Shown: positions 13,808-20,984 of the stretch, one piece after another
Layout: each line of letters begins with the position of its first letter
Numbering within the stretch: position 1 is the stretch's first letter
Origin: an uncultured Rhodocyclaceae bacterium
Lineage (GTDB): Bacteria; Pseudomonadota; Gammaproteobacteria; Burkholderiales; Rhodocyclaceae
Direction: 5' to 3'
DNA length: 23,228 nt
Assembly (NCBI GenBank): GCA_903930805.1
Contig: CAIYZZ010000356.1
Location: forward strand, 1 to 23,228
Notes under the pieces: model-generated
The model's input: the letters and a program-made list of their open reading frames with translations, nothing else
Database searches by the model: none
What the model was told of the DNA's origin: nothing
Position numbers and translations under genes: made by a program

Positions 13808-15178
13808 TCACTTGGTGGAAAGCCCCATCACCGCATCCGGCAGGGCCGTGGCGATGCCGGGGATGAAGCAGCACAGCAGGACGGCGACCATCATCAGGCC
13901 GACGAAGGGCAGCACGCCCCAGATTACGTCCTTGAGCGGAATGTCCGGCGCGATGTTCTTGATGACAAAAATGTTGAGGCCCACCGGCGGGTGGATCAGG
14001 CCCATCTCCATGACGATGGTCATCACGACACCGAACCAGATCAGGTCGAAGCCGGCAGCCTTGAGCGGCGGGATGATGATGGGCGCGGTCATCAGGATGA
14101 TGGACACCGGCGGCAGGAAAAAACCGAGTACCACCACCATCAGCAGGATCACCGCCAGCAGCGCCCATTTCGACAACTGCATGGCGACGATGGCTTCCGC
14201 AGCATTTTGAGAAATGTACAGGTAGCTCATGACGTAAGAGTAGAAGAGTGACATGCCAATAATGAACATCAGCATCGTCGACTCGCGTAAGGTAGCGGCC
14301 AGAATGGGCGACAGGTCGCGAGGTCGCCAGACGCTGTATATGACGGCGATCAACAGCAAGGCCAGTATGGCACCGAGACCGGCGGTTTCCGAAGGTGTGG
14401 CATAGCCGCCGTAAAGCGCGACCATGACACCAATCAGCAGGATGACGAAGGGCAGCACGCGCGGCAGCATTTCCACCTTCTGCTTCAGGGTATAGCTGTC
14501 CTGCGTCAGGTAGGCCGAGCGAGCGCCGCCGCCCGCTACGATTTTCTCGGCGTTGCGGTACTCCCTCCGGTATTGCCAGACGGCATAAAAAGAGAACAGC
14601 GTGACCAGCAGCACGCCCGGCCCGATGCCGGCGAGGAAGAGGCGGCCAAGCGACTGTTCGGCGGCGACTGCGTAGAGGATCATGGTGATCGAGGGCGGCA
14701 ACAGGATGCCGAGCGTGCCGCCCGCTGCGATGATGCCGGCGGCGAAACCGCCCGAGTAGCCGCGACTGCGCATTTCGGGGATGCCGGCGCTGCCGATGGC
14801 GGAGCAGGTGGCTGGGCTCGACCCCGCCATCGCAGCGAACAGCCCGCAGGCGAAGACGTTGGCGATACCCAGGCCGCCTGGAATACGGTGCATCCAGGCG
14901 TGCAGCGCGAGGTAGAGGTCGCGACCGGCGGCGGAGCGGCCAATGGCTGCGCCCTTGAGGATGAACAGCGGGATGGACAACAGGGTGATGCTGGCCATTT
15001 CCTCGAACACGTTTTGCGTGATGGTGTCGAGGCTCGCTGCCGGCATGAAGAAGAACATGAAGAGCAGCGCGACAAAACCGAGCGCGAATGCGATCGGCAT
15101 GCCGGAAAACATCACTAGCAGGGTCACGACGGCGAAAAGCAGGCCCAAAGCGAGCGGGCTTAAGGCGAGGGGCGTCAT
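13808..15178 (-). CDS. dctM: TRAP transporter large membrane subunit (malonate)
   Basis: DctM is the ion-coupled channel-forming subunit of tripartite ATP-independent periplasmic transporters. The 456-residue product is almost entirely hydrophobic with about 12 membrane segments and family blocks such as FSGMPIAFALGFVALLF, SITLLSIPLFILKGAAIGRS, GLFAAMAGSSPATCSAIGS, GYSGGFAAGIIAAGGTLGILLPPSI and the C-terminal MGLIHPPVGLNIFVIKN. The start at 15176-15178 overlaps the dctQ stop (ATGA) and gives an N-terminus like other DctM proteins. An upstream ATG in frame (15322) lies within dctQ and is rejected. The neighbours matB and mcd indicate malonate as cargo, as in the MatPQM system of rhizobia; this is inference from context. 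Confidence 0.95.
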   Translation of the reverse strand: MTPLALSPLALGLLFAVVTLLVMFSGMPIAFALGFVALLFMFFFMPAASLDTITQNVFEEMASITLLSIPLFILKGAAIGRSAAGRDLYLALHAWMHRIPGGLGIANVFACGLFAAMAGSSPATCSAIGSAGIPEMRSRGYSGGFAAGIIAAGGTLGILLPPSITMILYAVAAEQSLGRLFLAGIGPGVLLVTLFSFYAVWQYRREYRNAEKIVAGGGARSAYLTQDSYTLKQKVEMLPRVLPFVILLIGVMVALYGGYATPSETAGLGAILALLLIAVIYSVWRPRDLSPILAATLRESTMLMFIIGMSLFYSYVMSYLYISQNAAEAIVAMQLSKWALLAVILLMVVVLGFFLPPVSIILMTAPIIIPPLKAAGFDLIWFGVVMTIVMEMGLIHPPVGLNIFVIKNIAPDIPLKDVIWGVLPFVGLMMVAVLLCCFIPGIATALPDAVMGLSTK

Positions 15179-15732
15179 GGCTTGCGCCCCCACGTGGTCA
15201 CGCGAATCGCCGACTGTAGCAACGCCTGCAAGCCGACCAGAGTCATGCCTGCCGCCATCGTTGCATAGGGAATCCACAGTGGCGGCCCCCACGATGAAGT
15301 GGTGGTTTGCTTGTCCACCCAAGCCTCATGGCATAGCGTCCACGATTTCCAGGCGAAAAACAGGCAGAACAGGGCGGTGGCAAGATCGACGAAAAGATAG
15401 CGAATCCGGTTGACCGAGGGCGGCAGGATCTCACCGATGGCCTCAATGCCGATATGGCCGCGCACCTGCTGCACGTGCGCGCCGGTGAGAAAGGTGGCAC
15501 CGACCAGCAAGAATACTGCCGCCTCGTCCTGCCAGTCGGTCGGCACTTTGAAGACGTAGCGCACCACGACGCTATAGGTGAGGATGCCCGCAGCGGCCAG
15601 CAGCGCCAACATCGATGGCAGTTGGAGGCCGTGGTTGAGCAGCGCCAGCGCCCGGTCCAGCTTTGCCAGCAGCCCGCCCGGCGGCGCTGACGGATTGAAA
15701 GCCTGAACCTTGGGGCTGGTGCCGTGACTCAA
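15175..15732 (-). CDS. dctQ: TRAP transporter small membrane subunit (malonate)
   Basis: DctQ is the four-helix small membrane subunit that pairs with DctM in the inner membrane. The product of about 185 residues has four hydrophobic segments and the family-typical VVVRYVFKVPTDWQDEAAVFLLVGATFLTGAHVQQVRGHIGIE. I take TTG at 15730-15732 as the start: it overlaps the dctP stop as TTGA and has GGAG about eight bases upstream. No ATG or GTG in frame lies near the gene junction; the next ATG upstream (15798) is well inside dctP. A TTG start keeps the pattern of translational coupling seen at the next junction. The start codon is the only uncertain part. Confidence 0.9.
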   Translation of the reverse strand: MSHGTSPKVQAFNPSAPPGGLLAKLDRALALLNHGLQLPSMLALLAAAGILTYSVVVRYVFKVPTDWQDEAAVFLLVGATFLTGAHVQQVRGHIGIEAIGEILPPSVNRIRYLFVDLATALFCLFFAWKSWTLCHEAWVDKQTTTSSWGPPLWIPYATMAAGMTLVGLQALLQSAIRVTTWGRKP

Positions 15733-16742
15733 AGCGTTTTCTCCGCCAGTTGCAGCATCTTGGCGCAGCCCGGCGACTTCTCGGCGTAGTCCTTCCATGC
15801 TGTTTCGCGGGCGAGCGCTTGCCATTTTTTGATCGCATTGGCGTCGAGGTCGTATATCTTGGCACCGGCTTTGGTATAGATATCGGCAACCACCTTGTCG
15901 TCGATCTTCGCTTGTTCCGCACCGAACTTTTCCAGCTCAGCACCGACGTCCATGATGGTCTTCTGCTGGTCGGCGGGCAGTTTGTCGAACACCTGCTTGC
16001 TCATCAACAGGGGTTCAAGCATGAACCAGTAGGCCTGCCCGCGGCCGGTGGTCAGATGCTTGGAGACCTCTTCGAGGCGGAAGGAAATCAGGCTGGTCGA
16101 CGAGGTCATGGCCGCATCGGCGGCACCGGTCTGCATGGCGGCGTAGATCTCGTTAGAGGGTAGCGACAGCACCGCAGCGCCAGCGGCCTTGAGGATCATA
16201 TCCATCTCGCGGCTGCCGCCGCGTACCTTCATGCCCTTGGCGTCTTCCGGGTTGATCAGCGGCGCATTGCGGCTGGCGACCCCGCCTGCCTGCCATACCC
16301 AGCTGACGATGATGACGCCCTTTTCCGCCAGCAGCGCGGTCATGGCTTTGCCGACCTCGGCGTTCTTCCATGTCGCCGCCTGAGCGTAGGAGGTGACCAG
16401 GCCCGGCATCAGGCCGATATTCAGTTCCGCCACTTCGCCGCCAGCGTAGGGTAGCGGGTACAGCGTCAGGTCAAGGGCACCGCGGCGAATCGCGGAGAAC
16501 TGCGCGTTGGTCTTCATCAGCGAGGAGCCGGGATAGATCTGGAACTTGAGAGTACCCTTGGTGCGCTTCTCGACTTCTGCGGCGAACTTTCGTGTCAACC
16601 GGTCACGGAAATCACCCTCGTCGATAGTGCCGCCTGGAAACTGGTGGGAAATCTTGAGCACATTGGCATCGGCGAAAGCCGGGGTGCCGGTGCAGGCCAG
16701 AATGGCGGCGGCCAGGGTACCGATCAGGAAATTGCGACGCAT
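15729..16742 (-). CDS. dctP: TRAP transporter periplasmic substrate-binding subunit (malonate)
   Basis: DctP-family extracytoplasmic binding protein that captures a carboxylate and delivers it to DctQM. The 337-residue product has a signal peptide (1-24, ending PAFA-DA), then KISHQFPGGTIDEGDF, FAAEVEKRTKGTLKFQIYPGSSLM (about 53-76), and the hallmark KVRGGSREMDMILKAAGA (172-189), whose Arg174 corresponds to the residue that clamps the substrate carboxylate in this family. The ATG at 16740-16742 has AGGAGA six bases away. It sits 48 bases downstream of the malonyl-CoA decarboxylase gene, and its stop overlaps the dctQ start. Malonate as ligand is inferred from the operon. Confidence 0.95.
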   Translation of the reverse strand: MRRNFLIGTLAAAILACTGTPAFADANVLKISHQFPGGTIDEGDFRDRLTRKFAAEVEKRTKGTLKFQIYPGSSLMKTNAQFSAIRRGALDLTLYPLPYAGGEVAELNIGLMPGLVTSYAQAATWKNAEVGKAMTALLAEKGVIIVSWVWQAGGVASRNAPLINPEDAKGMKVRGGSREMDMILKAAGAAVLSLPSNEIYAAMQTGAADAAMTSSTSLISFRLEEVSKHLTTGRGQAYWFMLEPLLMSKQVFDKLPADQQKTIMDVGAELEKFGAEQAKIDDKVVADIYTKAGAKIYDLDANAIKKWQALARETAWKDYAEKSPGCAKMLQLAEKTL

Positions 16743-16790
16743 GGATGTCTCCTCTTTGGTGGGTTGTCTGTGTTTTTATTGCTGCTCTTG

Positions 16791-18221
16791 TCAGTCGCGG
16801 GCAAGGCGTCGTATCGCAGCGCTGGTGGCGATTTCCCCGCTAGCTGTGTACGCCTCAACGTTCCCTTCGAGTTCGCCGAGATCATAGTAGTAATTGACCA
16901 TCAGGCCGAAGGATTGTTTGAGTCCCTTGACCGAATTGTCCGCGAGGTAGTTGATTTGCTCGATACGTGCGCCATTGGCGAGGTGGAAGCGACTGACAGC
17001 GTCGAAGGGACTGTCGCCTGATTCATCGTCCGTCTTTTTGCGGGGTTGCTTGGCCTGCAGCAGGTAGCGTCCGGCGAGACGAAGCAGCGGGTCGCGCAGG
17101 GTGCGCGCCTGCTTGGCGTCCTTGGCCCAGTCGCCGATTGCCAGGGTTTCCGCATCGAGTGGGCAGTGAACTTCGGCAAGGATCTCCGGGTGACGCTTGA
17201 TCCAGCTGGCCAGTTGCGGCAGCGGCGACAGCGTGGCGAAGGTCTTGAGCCGGGGGAAATCGCGGCGCAGATCGTCGATGACCCGCTTCAGCAGGAAGTT
17301 ACCGAACGAGACACCGCGCAGCCCGGTCTGGGTGTTGGATATTGAGTAGAAGATTGCCGTATCGGCATGCTGCGCGTCGAATACCGGCGCCGCCTCGTCA
17401 AGCAATGCCTGGACGTTGCCTGCAAGACGATCGGTGAGGGCGATCTCGACGAAGATCAGTGGCTCGGTGGGCATGCGCGGGTGGAAGAAGGCATAGCAGC
17501 GCCGGTCCGAGTCGAGACGGTTCTTGAGGTCGTCCCAGGAGCGAATTTCGTGCACGGCCTCGTACTGGATCAGTTTTTCCAGCAGCGCCGCCGGTGAATT
17601 CCAGGTGATGCGCTGCAAGTCGAGGAAGCCGACGTCGAACCAGGCGGTCAGGCGTGCCTCGAGTTCGCGGTCGAGCACCGCAAGTTCGGTGTCATTCTCC
17701 AGGAAGTGCAACAGATCTGCACGCAGATCCACCAGGAACTTGATGCCCTGGGGAATGGCATTGAACTGGGTCAGCAGGCGGATACGCGCCGAGCGCATGG
17801 CTGCGCGCAGGCCAGCTTCTGCGTCCCACTGACCGACAGTGCCGACGGCCGCTTGGTAGACGGCATGGGCCGCCGCGACAAGCTTGGGGTCGGGACCAAA
17901 CTCGAGGGCGATAAGGCGCAGGAACTCGTGGCGTGCTACGGGGCCCAGGCCGAGATAGGTTTCTGCCAGATGTCCCGCGCGCGTCCGCGTCGTTACTTCG
18001 CCGCCGCGGGCTTCGACGCACTCGCGCAACTGCGCCATCAGTTGGCTGCGCTCCCTGGCCGAAAAACTGTTCTTCGCTGCGGGGGACACCTTGCCGCGCA
18101 GCGCACGCATCACCGACGAGCCGATCACATGCCGGAGCCAGGGTTTGCCCGCTGGCTGAGTGAGAAATGGTTGATCCCTGGAGGATTGACTGGTGGCATG
18201 GGTGAGGTGCTGATGCGACAT
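16791..18221 (-). CDS. matA: Malonyl-CoA decarboxylase
   Basis: Converts malonyl-CoA to acetyl-CoA and CO2, the second step of malonate use after MatB. The 476-residue product shows a helical N-terminal domain (about 50-190) and a GNAT-like catalytic domain with FFHPRMPTEPLIFVEIAL (245-262), FYSISNTQTGLRGVSFGNFL (291-310), TFATLSPLP (327-335), FHLANGARIEQINYLADNS (412-430) containing the likely catalytic His413, and NYYYDL (443-448). It is the first gene of the operon, with the TRAP genes and matB behind it. The ATG at 18219-18221 lacks a clear ribosome site; an internal ATG at residue 38 is an alternative. I use matA as the symbol by analogy with rhizobial mat operons; mcd would be equally valid. 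Confidence 0.94.
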   Translation of the reverse strand: MSHQHLTHATSQSSRDQPFLTQPAGKPWLRHVIGSSVMRALRGKVSPAAKNSFSARERSQLMAQLRECVEARGGEVTTRTRAGHLAETYLGLGPVARHEFLRLIALEFGPDPKLVAAAHAVYQAAVGTVGQWDAEAGLRAAMRSARIRLLTQFNAIPQGIKFLVDLRADLLHFLENDTELAVLDRELEARLTAWFDVGFLDLQRITWNSPAALLEKLIQYEAVHEIRSWDDLKNRLDSDRRCYAFFHPRMPTEPLIFVEIALTDRLAGNVQALLDEAAPVFDAQHADTAIFYSISNTQTGLRGVSFGNFLLKRVIDDLRRDFPRLKTFATLSPLPQLASWIKRHPEILAEVHCPLDAETLAIGDWAKDAKQARTLRDPLLRLAGRYLLQAKQPRKKTDDESGDSPFDAVSRFHLANGARIEQINYLADNSVKGLKQSFGLMVNYYYDLGELEGNVEAYTASGEIATSAAIRRLARD

Positions 18222-18224
18222 ATT

Positions 18225-18266
18225 TTGGGGCGGTTGGTGTGCAAGACTATACTGTAAACCCTTGCA
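18225..18266. promoter_or_regulatory. Overlapping divergent promoters with an inverted repeat
   Basis: On the plus strand TTGGGG (18225-18230), a 17-bp spacer and TATACT (18248-18253) point to the diguanylate cyclase gene. On the minus strand TATAGT (18246-18251) would start the malonate operon near 18239. The two -10 boxes share four bases. TGCAAG (18240-18245) and CTTGCA (18261-18266) form a perfect 6-bp inverted repeat with a 15-bp spacer around both. An operator role is inference. Confidence 0.45.
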
Positions 18267-18298
18267 GCGACCACCAAGCCGATTATCATTTTCGATCT

Positions 18299-19360
18299 GT
18301 GAATCCCCTTCTCCACCATGTCGACCTGATTACCCGCCACCGCAGTCGTGGGCCGGTCGAGGTAGGAGTGGTCACCGCAGTGAATGAGGCTCTGGGCGCG
18401 ATCCGTACCGAGTTGTATAAAGTTTTCATGCCGCCCGGCGATGTGCTGATCGGGCTGTCGGCGGAAATTGAGGCAGGCTCATCTACCGCCGTTACCTACG
18501 ATGATGGTTTTTCCTGGCCGCACGGTATTGGTTCGATCGAGAAACTGCCCCACCTGCAGGCTTGCTTCGGTAGTGATAAGCCGGCCATCGAATGCCTGCC
18601 GAATGGTGACTCGCGCCTGATCCTGCTGCTGAGAAACGAGCAGCACGAGCCTTATGCCTTTTTAGTGGTGGTGCGTTCCATCCCGCTGGCTATTGCAGAT
18701 ATCGATATCGTCCGTGGCTTTGCCGCCCTGCTGAAAAATTGTTTGTCCTTGCTCGACTACAGTGAAACCGACACGCTTACCCGGCTGCTCAACCGCAAGA
18801 CCTTCGACGAATACCTGATCAAAATTCTGGCCAATATCCCGCGGCAGGAGGATGTCGGGTCGGGCGCGTTGCACCTGCCGCAGCGGCGCCATGCCCACCC
18901 GCAGGCGTGCGATCACTGGCTTGGCGTGATGGACATCGACAAATTCAAGACGATCAACGATCGTTTCGGTCACCTCATTGGCGATGAAGTGTTGATTCTG
19001 ATGGCCAACTTGATGCGTGAAAGTTTCCGCGTGCAGGACAAGCTGTTTCGCTTTGGCGGCGAAGAATTTGTCGCGCTGTTGCGCCCCGCCGAGTTTGCCC
19101 ATGCCAAAGGCACGTTCGAGCGCTTTCGCACCCGTGTCGAAAATTTCGAATTTCCTCAGGTTGGCCGGGTTACCGTCAGCGCCGGCTTCACGCGCATCAC
19201 GATTGGTGACACGCCTTCCATCATTCTCGATAGCGCGGACGAGGCGCTCTACTATGCCAAGGGGCATGGACGCAATCAGTGCCACGCCTATGAAACCCTG
19301 GTTGCCGAGGGAAAATTGCAGCCCCTGCAGCTGCAAATATCAGAGCTCGAATTGTTCTAG
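18299..19360 (+). CDS. GGDEF-domain diguanylate cyclase
   Basis: Predicted enzyme making cyclic di-GMP from two GTP. With the GTG start at 18299 the product has 353 residues: an N-terminal sensory region resembling GAF-type domains (about 1-150) and a GGDEF domain with TDTLTRLLNRKTF (157-169), MDIDKFKTINDRFGHLIGDE (211-230) and the active GGEEF (253-257). The product-inhibition site RVQD (244-247) is intact five residues before it. No membrane segment is seen, so it is cytoplasmic. A longer version from GTG 18239 (373 aa) is possible, but the predicted transcript begins near 18260. Neither start has a clear ribosome site. Residues about 181-206 form an insert rich in His, Gln and Arg. The gene diverges from the malonate operon and shares its last four bases (CTAG) with the convergent ParA-like gene. 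Confidence 0.92.
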   Translation: MNPLLHHVDLITRHRSRGPVEVGVVTAVNEALGAIRTELYKVFMPPGDVLIGLSAEIEAGSSTAVTYDDGFSWPHGIGSIEKLPHLQACFGSDKPAIECLPNGDSRLILLLRNEQHEPYAFLVVVRSIPLAIADIDIVRGFAALLKNCLSLLDYSETDTLTRLLNRKTFDEYLIKILANIPRQEDVGSGALHLPQRRHAHPQACDHWLGVMDIDKFKTINDRFGHLIGDEVLILMANLMRESFRVQDKLFRFGGEEFVALLRPAEFAHAKGTFERFRTRVENFEFPQVGRVTVSAGFTRITIGDTPSIILDSADEALYYAKGHGRNQCHAYETLVAEGKLQPLQLQISELELF

Positions 19361-19983
19361 CCTACCCCGGTCCAGCGCAGGATCGGTGCCCATTGCTCCC
19401 AGTCCTGAGTGCCGCGCGAAGCCGGCAGATCAAAGATCGTCAGGCCGTGGGCGGCGGCCTGCACGTAGTTCTGCGTGTCGCGTAAGTGGGCGATCACCGG
19501 CAGGCCGGTATTCAGCAGGAAGCGCTCAAGTTCGCCGGCAGCGCGCGTACGCGCATCGACACGCATGCCAACCACGGCGATTTCCACCTGGTGCTTGCGC
19601 ACCTGTTTTTCGGCCAGCAGTTCGTCGAGAAAATGGCGCGTGGCAAGGATGTCGAACAATGAGGGTTGCAACGGAACGATGATGCGATCAACCCACTTCA
19701 GCACCTGCACGAGTTTCTTGCCGTGTAGTCCGGCGGGCGTGTCGAGCACTACATGCGTGGCATCTGCGGGCGGTCGTGCCGGCTGGCCCGGCTGGATATC
19801 CCAGGTGGCGATATAAGGTAGCGCAGGGGAGCGCAACCGCAGCCATTCGCGGGACGACTGCTGGCGATCGATATCACCCAGCATCACGCGTTGCCCACTC
19901 TTTGCGAGCCAGCCGGCCAGATTGGTCGCCAGCGTGCTTTTGCCAGCGCCGCCCTTCGGGTTGGCGATCATGTAGGTCTGCAT
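19357..19983 (-). CDS. Orphan ParA/MinD-like ATPase
   Basis: A 208-residue deviant-Walker ATPase. Visible motifs are KGGAGKST (10-17, with signature Lys10 and Lys15), GDIDRQQSS (36-44) followed by Trp47, VVLDTPAGL (78-86) with Asp81 as Walker B, and a C-terminal HLRDTQNYVQAAAHGLTIFDLP stretch. There is no N-terminal helix-turn-helix and no parB or oriC-type gene next to it, so it is not a chromosome- or plasmid-partition ParA in the usual sense. Short ParA-like proteins of this size often position protein cargo on the nucleoid; that role here is inference. It starts five bases after qor and is probably cotranscribed with qor and maeB. Confidence 0.88.
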   Translation of the reverse strand: MQTYMIANPKGGAGKSTLATNLAGWLAKSGQRVMLGDIDRQQSSREWLRLRSPALPYIATWDIQPGQPARPPADATHVVLDTPAGLHGKKLVQVLKWVDRIIVPLQPSLFDILATRHFLDELLAEKQVRKHQVEIAVVGMRVDARTRAAGELERFLLNTGLPVIAHLRDTQNYVQAAAHGLTIFDLPASRGTQDWEQWAPILRWTGVG

Positions 19984-19988
19984 TATCT

Positions 19989-20963
19989 TTAGGGCAGCAA
20001 TATTGTCGAGCCGGTGGTCTTGCGAGCTTCGAGGTCGATGTGTGCCTGCGCCGTATCCTTCAGCGCATAGGTCTGATTGACTTCGATTCTGACTTTGCCG
20101 GCACTGACCATGTCGAACAGTTCCTGCGCGCTTTTCAGCAGGTCGGTACGCTTGGCGATGTAGGTGAACAGCGTTGGGCGTGTCAGAAACAGTGAGCCGC
20201 GTTTGGAGAGTTCCTGTGTATCCACCGGTGCCACGGGACCGGCCGACTGGCCGAAGGTGACCATCATGCCTAGCGGGCGCAGGCAGTCCAGCGATTTCAT
20301 GAAGGTATCGGCGCCGACCGAGTCATACACCACAGGCACGCCTTCGCCACCGGTGATTTCCTTGACCCGTGCGACAAAATCATCGCGGGTATAGACGATC
20401 GGGTGATCGCAGCCATGTGCCTTGGCGAGCGCGGCTTTTTCATCCGAGCTGACCGTGCCGATTACCGTGGCACCCAGTGCCTTGGCCCATTGGCAGACGA
20501 TGAGGCCGACGCCGCCGGCTGCCGCCTGGATCAGGATCGTGTCACCGGTTTGAACGCGATAGGTGCGCCGTAGCAGATATTGCGCAGTCATACCTTGCAA
20601 CATCATCGCGGCGGCAGTCTTGCAGTCGATGCTGTCCGGTAACGTCACCAGCCGGTCGGCCGGTATGTTGCGCACTTCGGCATAGGCGCCGGGCGGCCCC
20701 CCCGCATAAGCCACGCGGTCGCCTACTTTTACTTCGGTGACGGCGCTGCCGATGGCTTCGACCACGCCCGCACCTTCCAGCCCCAGACCACTGGGCAGTT
20801 GCAGTGGATAACGGCCACTACGGAAATAAATGTCGATGAAGTTGAGACCGACCGCCTCGTGGCGTACGCGCGCCTCATTGGGTGCCATCTCGCCAACGCC
20901 GACTTCTTCCCAGCGCAGGACTTCCGGACCGCCGGTTTCATGGATGCGGATTGCATGGTGCAT
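19989..20963 (-). CDS. qor: NADPH:quinone oxidoreductase (zeta-crystallin type)
   Basis: A cytoplasmic zinc-free medium-chain reductase that moves electrons from NADPH to quinones. The 324-residue product matches the Qor family: MHHAIRIHETGGPEVLRWEEV at the start, NFIDIYFRSGRYPLQLP (about 41-57), GLEGAGVVEAIG, the MMLQGMTAQYLLRRTY segment, and the nucleotide-binding IQAAAGGVGLIVCQWAKALGA (about 146-166) with the AxxGxxG pattern. No structural-zinc cysteine cluster is present. Length matches E. coli Qor (327). The ATG at 20961-20963 follows AAAGGAA. The gene starts 21 bases after the maeB stop. Confidence 0.94.
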   Translation of the reverse strand: MHHAIRIHETGGPEVLRWEEVGVGEMAPNEARVRHEAVGLNFIDIYFRSGRYPLQLPSGLGLEGAGVVEAIGSAVTEVKVGDRVAYAGGPPGAYAEVRNIPADRLVTLPDSIDCKTAAAMMLQGMTAQYLLRRTYRVQTGDTILIQAAAGGVGLIVCQWAKALGATVIGTVSSDEKAALAKAHGCDHPIVYTRDDFVARVKEITGGEGVPVVYDSVGADTFMKSLDCLRPLGMMVTFGQSAGPVAPVDTQELSKRGSLFLTRPTLFTYIAKRTDLLKSAQELFDMVSAGKVRIEVNQTYALKDTAQAHIDLEARKTTGSTILLP

Positions 20964-20984
20964 GGCAGGATTCCTTTCTTCTTT

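Noticed and set aside
13803-14168. N-terminal extension of the matB frame
   Set aside because: The added residues are a shadow of dctM rich in Arg, Gly, His and Pro; MatB homology begins at the ATG at 13802.
19379-19396. A second sigma-54-like sequence (GGGCAC with GC ten bases on) on the minus strand
   Set aside because: It lies inside the end of the ParA-like gene, points into the 3' end of a convergent gene, and matches the consensus poorly in the -12 element.
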